This document shows, piece after piece, positions 8,149 through 12,448 of a stretch of 12,448 nt of DNA; position 1 is the first letter of the stretch, and the number at the start of each line of letters is the position of its first letter. The stretch is from the NCBI GenBank assembly GCA_002770795.1, contig PCTP01000214.1, forward strand, positions 1-12,448, read 5' to 3'. The notes under the pieces were generated by a model, which saw nothing but the letters and a program-made list of their open reading frames with translations, made no database searches and was not told where the DNA came from. The DNA comes from Gammaproteobacteria bacterium CG22_combo_CG10-13_8_21_14_all_40_8 (lineage in GTDB: Bacteria > Pseudomonadota > Gammaproteobacteria > Enterobacterales > GCA-002770795). The translations under genes were made by a program, and so were the position numbers.

Positions 8149-8571
8149 CTATTGGCCTAAACGAAGCGTTTGTTGGATGAGTTGCTTAGCCGTGCTAGCC
8201 ACCTGTACATTGGTTTGGTATGAACGTGAAGCCTCAATCATATTGGTCATCTCTTCAACCATGTTGATGTTAGAAACATACACATTGCCATCAGCGTCTG
8301 CTAAAGGATGATCTGGGCGATATTGCTTAATGGGTTCGTCTCCCGACTCAATTACACCAGACACTTTCACGCCCACACTTTTATTTTTTGCCTGATAAAA
8401 ATCTGAACTTAGATCCGTCGATTGTAAAACGACTTGGCGAGATCGATAGGCTGAAGCAAAATCGCCTGAAACGGAATCTGCGTTGGCTAAATTACTGGCG
8501 GTAGCATTCAACCTTGCAGATTGTGCGCTAAGTGCTGAGCCTGTTATTCCAAAAATATTGGTTAAACTCAT
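8149..8571 (-). CDS. flgC: FlgC, proximal rod protein
   Basis: FlgC is a small proximal rod subunit. The N-terminal axial motif is ARLNATASNLANADSVSG (about residues 19-36), a typical FlgC variant of the rod signature. The middle contains SGVIESGDEPIKQYRPDHPL and ADADGNVYVSNINMVEEMTN, which are strongly conserved in the family. The C-terminal helix ends IEASRSYQTNVQVASTAKQL. Length is 140 residues against 134 in Salmonella. AGAGGAA lies upstream of the ATG. It follows flgB after 14 bases. Confidence 0.96.
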   Translation of the reverse strand: MSLTNIFGITGSALSAQSARLNATASNLANADSVSGDFASAYRSRQVVLQSTDLSSDFYQAKNKSVGVKVSGVIESGDEPIKQYRPDHPLADADGNVYVSNINMVEEMTNMIEASRSYQTNVQVASTAKQLIQQTLRLGQ

Positions 8572-8585
8572 GATCTGTTCCTCTT

Positions 8586-8957
8586 TTATTCGCCACGTAT
8601 GGCTTTCATCATGCCTTTAATGCGGCCGTCTAAAATTTGAAAACTGGTCTGATAATCCAAAGCATTTTGTGCATAAGCCATTTTTTCATGAGCCATATCC
8701 ACGGTATTTCCATCACCTGTATCGGGTTGATTGGGAACTCGATACTTCACAAATTCTGATCGGTTAACTGATGATTGACCCGCTAAAGACGATGATTTTT
8801 TCATGATTTCCAAAGCTTGCTTAAAATCTAAATCCTTGGCTTTGTATCCAGGTGTATCTGCATTGGCAATATTACTCGCCAAAACTTCTGCTCTTTGTTC
8901 TCTTAATAACAAAGCTGCGGAATGCATACCTATTGATTTATCAAATCCAATTCCCAT
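8586..8957 (-). CDS. flgB: FlgB, proximal rod protein (first gene of the operon)
   Basis: FlgB is the first rod subunit, at the junction with FliE and the MS ring. The N-terminal axial motif is clear: LREQRAEVLASNIANADTPG (about residues 18-37), then YKAKDLDFKQAL. The C-terminal helix contains GNTVDMAHEKMAYAQNALDY followed by QTSFQILDGRIKGMMKAIRG. At 123 residues it is somewhat shorter than Salmonella FlgB (138), with the difference in the variable middle. The start ATG at 8957 is preceded by a modest AAGAGAA. The predicted transcript from the sigma-54 promoter begins about 29 bases upstream, so flgB leads the operon. Confidence 0.95.
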   Translation of the reverse strand: MGIGFDKSIGMHSAALLLREQRAEVLASNIANADTPGYKAKDLDFKQALEIMKKSSSLAGQSSVNRSEFVKYRVPNQPDTGDGNTVDMAHEKMAYAQNALDYQTSFQILDGRIKGMMKAIRGE

Positions 8958-8995
8958 GGTGTTAATTCTCTTAATAATGACAGCTAGTTAAAACA

Positions 8996-9012
8996 TAGCA
9001 ATTCACATGCCA
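8996..9012 (-). promoter_or_regulatory. Sigma-54 promoter for the flgB operon
   Basis: The minus strand reads TGGCATG-TGAA-TTGCT, matching the sigma-54 (RpoN) consensus TGGCAYR-N4-TTGCW. The invariant GG (9011-9010) and GC (8999-8998) are exactly ten bases apart. Transcription would begin near 8986, giving a leader of about 29 bases to the flgB ATG. Sigma-54 control of flgB through a FleQ/FlrC/FleR-type activator is known in Pseudomonas, Vibrio and Legionella. I could not identify an activator binding site with confidence. Confidence 0.88.
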
Positions 9013-9049
9013 AATAAAAAACTAACGGATTTTCAATAAGGTAGATAAA

Positions 9050-9115
9050 GCTTAATGCTGAGAAGGGGGGGAATTAAGCGGCAATGCCAGCTTGGGGGAC
9101 AACCTTTGCCGCTTA
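9050..9115. repeat. Overlapping, mutually exclusive inverted repeats upstream of the flgB promoter
   Basis: On the plus strand TAAGCGGCAA (9075-9084) and TTGCCGCTTA (9106-9115) form a perfect ten-base inverted repeat around a 21-base loop. The first arm can instead pair with an upstream copy: GCTTAAT (9050-9056) is the exact complement of ATTAAGC (9073-9079). The two stems share bases, so only one can form at a time. A G7 run (9065-9071) and a G5 run (9094-9098) lie in the two loops. No T-tract follows, so it is not an ordinary terminator. It lies upstream of the sigma-54 promoter and so would not be in the flgB transcript from that promoter. Function unknown. Confidence 0.5.
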
Positions 9116-9129
9116 TACAAGCTGTAAAG

Positions 9130-9151
9130 ATGTGAAGAGAATGTGAAGAGG
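9130..9151. repeat. Tandem 11-base repeat (two copies)
   Basis: ATGTGAAGAGA is followed directly by ATGTGAAGAGG; ten of eleven bases are identical. The period is about one helical turn. The repeat lies about 145-165 bases upstream of the predicted flgB transcription start, a distance from which sigma-54 activators can work, but it does not match any activator site I know. It lies close to the 3' end of the intron-like remnant. Confidence 0.35.
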
Positions 9152-9159
9152 ACAGGCAA

Positions 9160-9627
9160 GAGATCGAGTAGTGTGAGGCGTCACTGCCTCAACCCTCTCT
9201 CAGAACCGTACCCACGAGCCTCGTATACGGCTCATGCGATCTATTATCCCTACAGACAAGGGACAAGAACAAAGTTCTTAATTCGTTTATTGAATACAGG
9301 CCAATCTCTTTAAACCAATTATTGGGCATCGCATAACTGGCTAATGGGCTCGCGGCATTTCGCCACGAGTTCATCTTTATGAAATTAAACGAAGGTTTGT
9401 AACTCAGTTGCTTCAGTCGCCGATGCAGCTTGCCCAGCAACAGCGCCGAAGCAGGTTCATTTGTATTCTGTACCTCTAACTTCCTATGGCTTCCTTCGGA
9501 CCTCATCGCTGGCCAATGATCTCCTCGCTTAAAAGAGCCTACTTTTGGTGCCATTTGGATTATCTTCCCCTTAGTCAGGGCGATCCCACTTTCTTTCAAG
9601 TGGATGGGTTTGCCAGCTTCGCTGGGC
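9160..9627 (-). mobile_element. Probable degenerate group II intron remnant without reverse transcriptase
   Basis: The minus strand contains a domain V-like hairpin: GAGCCGTA (9233-9226) pairs with TACGGTTC (9210-9203), including the usual G-T wobble and the AGC catalytic triad. The distal part is abnormal: ACGA-GGC-TCGT replaces a five- or six-pair stem capped by GAAA, making the hairpin 31 instead of about 34 bases. A domain VI-like hairpin follows (TGAGGC 9191-9186 with GCCTCA 9179-9174), then CACTACTCGAT, resembling an intron 3' end. Upstream sequence up to the terminator looks like structured RNA rather than protein, and looks less AT-rich than its neighbours. I see no GTGYG 5' end. An open frame of 146 codons (9629-9189) begins with TTG inside the terminator T-run and encodes part of domain V, so I do not treat it as a gene. 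No intron-encoded protein remains, so the element is probably immobile. Confidence 0.55.
9203..9233 (-). ncRNA. Group II intron domain V-like hairpin (loop-deleted)
   Basis: The basal eight pairs match the canonical domain V arms GAGCCGTA and TACGGTTC exactly, with the catalytic AGC at the second to fourth positions. The opposite-strand bulge (usually CG or similar) is replaced by GGG-rich sequence. The apical GAAA tetraloop, which docks into domain I, is missing, leaving at most a three-base loop. This argues for a decayed ribozyme core. The assignment rests on motif recognition only. Confidence 0.55.
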
Positions 9628-9661
9628 AAAAAAAAAAGGCCGTATAAACGGCCTTTTTTTT
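9628..9661 (-). terminator. Intrinsic terminator of the DUF1302-DUF1329 operon (bidirectional in form)
   Basis: The core stem is GGCCGT/ACGGCC with a four-base loop, flanked by eight A and ten T bases on the minus strand that can extend the stem and supply the U-tract. The plus strand has the mirror arrangement, with an eight-T tract, so it could also stop plus-strand transcription. The A-tract begins within the DUF1329 stop codon, so the hairpin is only about seven bases from the end of the gene. Confidence 0.9.
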
Positions 9662-11033
9662 ATCTGATCCCAGAACGCCTGAGTGCAGAGGGCGTAAAGT
9701 CAGCTTCAGATAATCCTGCATTAAATTCATACATCGATTCTTTATTATCCAAACCTATTGCAATATAACGTCCTGATAATAAATCATAGTAAGTTTCTAA
9801 TGTTGACCACTGAACGGGTACTTCATAATAATTAAGGATATGAGCTTGTTCTACTCTCCATAATTGATCATTATTATTGTACACATCAGCTTCAGCAATC
9901 TGCCAGCTGTCTTCGTCAATATAGAATACACGTTTCTTATAAACATGACGGGTGCCTGGATTTAAATTACCTTCTATTATCCAAACCCGATGAAGTTCCC
10001 AACGTACTAGATCAGGGTTGATATGACCTGGTTGGATAATCTCATTGTAGTCATGTTTGTCGGAATGTAGTTCATAAGAGTTATAAGGAATATAGATCTC
10101 TTTTTTGCCCTTCAGGGTCCAATTATAACGATTAGGCGCACCATTGAACATATCAAAATCATCCGTAGTTCTCAAACCATCCGACGCGGTACCAGGAGCA
10201 TCATAGGCCACATTAGGCGCACGGCGCACACGACGCTGACCCGTGTTATAAGTCCAAGCTTGTCTCGGTTCTTTCACCTGATCCAACGTTTCATGAACCA
10301 AGAGTGCGGTTCCAGCTAATCTTGCGGGTGAACTAACAGATTGTTTGAACAAGAAAAGTAGATTACTTTTCTCTAATGATTCAGGTGTAGATTTTTGATC
10401 ATCATAAAGATTCATCAACTCATCTTCAAATTGAACGAAGGTAAACGTGCCATCTCTGGTAGGAGCTGCTTGTCCACCTGATCGTTTAACATTCACACCG
10501 CGGTATCGAACAATATGATTCCATAACACTTCCAGAGCATTTTGTGGAATTGGAAAAGGCGTTCCAATGGCTGCGTTCTTCATACCATTTCCGTCTGCTA
10601 TCAGTTCTGATCTGACGGCATTCTTTTTGGTCTCATCATATACATATTGAGGATAAGAAGATGTGCGTCGAGTTTGATAAACATTTATTTTGTAGGTTGT
10701 TGGATAGGTTTCAAAAAGTGCAAGTTGTCCTGGTGTCAATGCATCTTTGTATTTATCCAAATTTTGTGGCGTAATAGTAAATTGGATTTTGTCATCTGGA
10801 AATGGGTTTGGGTGATGATCCCCCGCCTTATAACCAGCTGGCACAGAGGTAATTCCTCCGTTCCAGGCAGGAATGGTACCGGCTTTATTGCCAGCCATTT
10901 CACCACCAAGTGGTGTTAAATCAACTCCCAATCGATTGGCTTCACTTTGTGAAACCTTTGCATTGGCTGAAAACATGCTCAGTGCCAGAAGAATGGCCCC
11001 ACCAATTCGCATTTTATTATTGCTGTTTCGCAT
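9660..11033 (-). CDS. DUF1329 family protein, exported, function unknown
   Basis: The product is an envelope protein of the DUF1329 family, which I recall as having a LolA/LolB-like fold suited to carrying lipids or other hydrophobic molecules; no activity is established. A signal peptide is visible: basic start (MRNSNNKMR), hydrophobic core IGGAILLALSMF and probable cut after SANA. The mature start KVSQSEANRLGVDLTPLGGE and the next block AGNKAGTIPAWNGGITSVPA are family hallmarks. RRVRRAPNVAYDAPGTASDG and DDFDMFNGAPNRYNWTLKGK (about residues 267-310) and RVWIIEGNLNPGTRHVYKKR (about 346-365) are also typical. The length of 457 residues is usual. It follows the DUF1302 gene by 21 bases, with AGAGGG before the ATG. 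These two families are repeatedly adjacent, often near RND/MMPL-type transporters, so joint work at the outer membrane is inferred. Confidence 0.88.
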   Translation of the reverse strand: MRNSNNKMRIGGAILLALSMFSANAKVSQSEANRLGVDLTPLGGEMAGNKAGTIPAWNGGITSVPAGYKAGDHHPNPFPDDKIQFTITPQNLDKYKDALTPGQLALFETYPTTYKINVYQTRRTSSYPQYVYDETKKNAVRSELIADGNGMKNAAIGTPFPIPQNALEVLWNHIVRYRGVNVKRSGGQAAPTRDGTFTFVQFEDELMNLYDDQKSTPESLEKSNLLFLFKQSVSSPARLAGTALLVHETLDQVKEPRQAWTYNTGQRRVRRAPNVAYDAPGTASDGLRTTDDFDMFNGAPNRYNWTLKGKKEIYIPYNSYELHSDKHDYNEIIQPGHINPDLVRWELHRVWIIEGNLNPGTRHVYKKRVFYIDEDSWQIAEADVYNNNDQLWRVEQAHILNYYEVPVQWSTLETYYDLLSGRYIAIGLDNKESMYEFNAGLSEADFTPSALRRSGIR

Positions 11034-11054
11034 TCGCGTTGTCCCTCTATAATC

Positions 11055-12448
11055 TTAAATTGAGTAGCTAAAACTGACAGCTAGGAAATCTTTGTCAGCT
11101 AAATTATTAGCAGACCCCGCGCCAAAAAATGAGCTATATACAATATCCCACTTATAAATTGATTGATAATCAAATCCTACCCCAAGTGCTACCGCTTTTC
11201 TGTCCTCAACGAAGTTACTGATAGGTGTAGGTGTATTACCATTAACATCATGCTGGAATACAATACGAGGGCTCATATTGATACCGGCAAAAGCATTGTT
11301 ATAATCAAGTTTAGCAACGAAACGATACCCCCAGGAAAAACTATCAGCAAAGCCAGTTTTTTCGTAGCCTTCAAAGTTAGCCCTTGCCGGATTACCTGAT
11401 CTTGGAGTGCCTGGTCCATCAAATCTCAATACAGATTTATTGGGTAAATCTGGGATCCAATTAGCACCGATTTCACCTAAAACAGTCAGCTGGTCTGCGC
11501 CCAACTTAGGACCAAATAATTGAGTTAATGTTGTCTGTGCTTGAATGGTATCAAACAAACGATAACCCGAAATCACATCTCCAGGTCTTGCGCCAGCAGG
11601 AATTTGCGATGTACCACTAGGAACAGCTCCTACAGGTTCAAGCGCCGCAAACAATAGTTCTATGTCGTCTATCTGCAAAGGTTCATCCAGTCGGTAAGAG
11701 ACCTCACCAGCAATAGATAAACCATTTTGCATCACGGTGTTGAAACTAATACCATACATACGAATATCTTCTAGATATTCTTCAAATCCCTGAACCAAGT
11801 TACCGTTGTGTGCAAAAGATGAAATAATGGGTCTTTTGTTGTGGTAGTTAACCGCATAAAAGCCAAATTCTGTCTGATTTAATGCTTCTGCCATCCAAGA
11901 CAATTTCAAGCCATACTGGCCACCATCTCTTGCATGTATATCATCTACTCTTTGAGCAGATTGCCCAGGCGTACCTTCCGGAACATAACCAAAACCAAAG
12001 TTGATATCAGTTCCACCCGCACCCAGAAAATCATTTGGAGCAAATAAAGTACCAGGAGGATCAAAACGAAATGGTTTCCAATCAAATTGAAGATAAGCTT
12101 CAAGGCTCATGGTATCATTCAAGTCAAGTGAAGCCCATAATGATTTAACAGGAATAAAGGCTTCTCTTAATTCTGAACCAGGTGTTCTTAAGGCACTCAA
12201 GTTAATCGGGTTAGCCTCAGCAATACTGTGCTGGATGAAAGTACTCTCCCCCCAGTTAACCACTTGCTTACCTAATCGAGCTTGGAAATAATGACCACCT
12301 AACTCCCAGCTGCCATAAACGAAAGCATCCAGAAGCTGGATGTCATGCCCAGCTTGACCTTCGGCAGCATCGGTCAAAGGTTTAAACCTCATGTTGTCAT
12401 CCATTAAAGCAGAATCATAAAAATATCTAAAACGCGTAAACAAACCAA
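11055..12448 (-). CDS. DUF1302 family outer-membrane beta-barrel protein (5' end outside window)
   Basis: The reading frame is open from the right edge of the window to TAA at 11055. No convincing start lies in the window: the first possible codon is a TTG at 12443 with no signal peptide after it. About 464 codons are visible; family members usually have 550-650 residues, so roughly 100 N-terminal residues including the signal peptide are missing. The family core is clear: LLDAFVYGSWELGGHYFQAR, LGKQVVNWGESTFI, ANPINLSALRTPGSELREAF and TMSLEAYLQFDWKPFRFDPP. Alternating polar and hydrophobic strands and aromatic-rich ends (for example FLAVSFSYSI at the C-terminus) fit a porin-like barrel, although the last residue is Ile, not the usual Phe. 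It is the first visible gene of the operon with DUF1329. Substrate unknown; hydrophobic compounds are a guess from the partner families. Confidence 0.87.
   Translation of the reverse strand, partial: GLFTRFRYFYDSALMDDNMRFKPLTDAAEGQAGHDIQLLDAFVYGSWELGGHYFQARLGKQVVNWGESTFIQHSIAEANPINLSALRTPGSELREAFIPVKSLWASLDLNDTMSLEAYLQFDWKPFRFDPPGTLFAPNDFLGAGGTDINFGFGYVPEGTPGQSAQRVDDIHARDGGQYGLKLSWMAEALNQTEFGFYAVNYHNKRPIISSFAHNGNLVQGFEEYLEDIRMYGISFNTVMQNGLSIAGEVSYRLDEPLQIDDIELLFAALEPVGAVPSGTSQIPAGARPGDVISGYRLFDTIQAQTTLTQLFGPKLGADQLTVLGEIGANWIPDLPNKSVLRFDGPGTPRSGNPARANFEGYEKTGFADSFSWGYRFVAKLDYNNAFAGINMSPRIVFQHDVNGNTPTPISNFVEDRKAVALGVGFDYQSIYKWDIVYSSFFGAGSANNLADKDFLAVSFSYSI

Noticed and set aside
9075..9115. 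Ten-pair hairpin considered as an intrinsic terminator
   Set aside because: Neither strand has a T-tract after the stem and the loop is 21 bases long, unlike ordinary terminators.
9189..9629. Open frame of 146 codons on the minus strand between the DUF1329 gene and flgB
   Set aside because: It starts with TTG inside the terminator T-tract, has no proper ribosome-binding site, resembles no protein family I know, and its last codons are the domain V-like hairpin. It is better read as structured intron-derived sequence.

Overview
The window comes from a gammaproteobacterium with an AT-rich genome (about 40-45% GC by eye). Evidence: the gene order flgBCDEFGHIJK on one strand, a FlgJ with a fused peptidoglycan hydrolase domain, a textbook sigma-54 promoter in front of flgB, a sigma-28 promoter in front of flgK, and a neighbouring DUF1302/DUF1329 envelope pair of the kind found in pseudomonads and relatives. 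I cannot name the genus. Every convincing gene lies on the minus strand, so transcription runs from high to low coordinates.

Region 1 (12448 to 9628, read on the minus strand): the 3' part of a DUF1302 outer-membrane beta-barrel gene (its 5' end is outside the window). A DUF1329 periplasmic protein gene follows 21 bases later. A strong intrinsic terminator starts directly at the DUF1329 stop codon.

Region 2 (about 9627 to 8958): about 670 bases without a convincing protein gene. The upstream two thirds look like the remnant of a group II intron: a domain V-like hairpin with a damaged loop, a domain VI-like hairpin, and no reverse transcriptase. Then come a tandem 11-base repeat, a pair of mutually exclusive inverted repeats, and a near-perfect sigma-54 promoter (8996-9012) for flgB.

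Region 3 (8957 to 1): the flagellar rod-hook operon. FlgB, FlgC and FlgF are proximal rod proteins and FlgG is the distal rod. FlgD is the hook cap and FlgE the hook. FlgH and FlgI form the L and P rings. FlgJ is the rod cap and muramidase. FlgK is the first hook-filament junction protein and runs off the left edge of the window with 480 codons visible. Genes are separated by 0-80 bases, and flgH and flgI overlap by 4 bases. A perfect sigma-28 -10 element lies between flgJ and flgK, with a hairpin at the predicted 5' end of its transcript just before the flgK ribosome-binding site. This suggests an early sigma-54 hook-basal-body transcript plus an extra late sigma-28 boost for the junction protein.

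Most of the window is a well-known system. The points worth a second look are the regulatory elements, the intron remnant and the DUF1302/DUF1329 pair.
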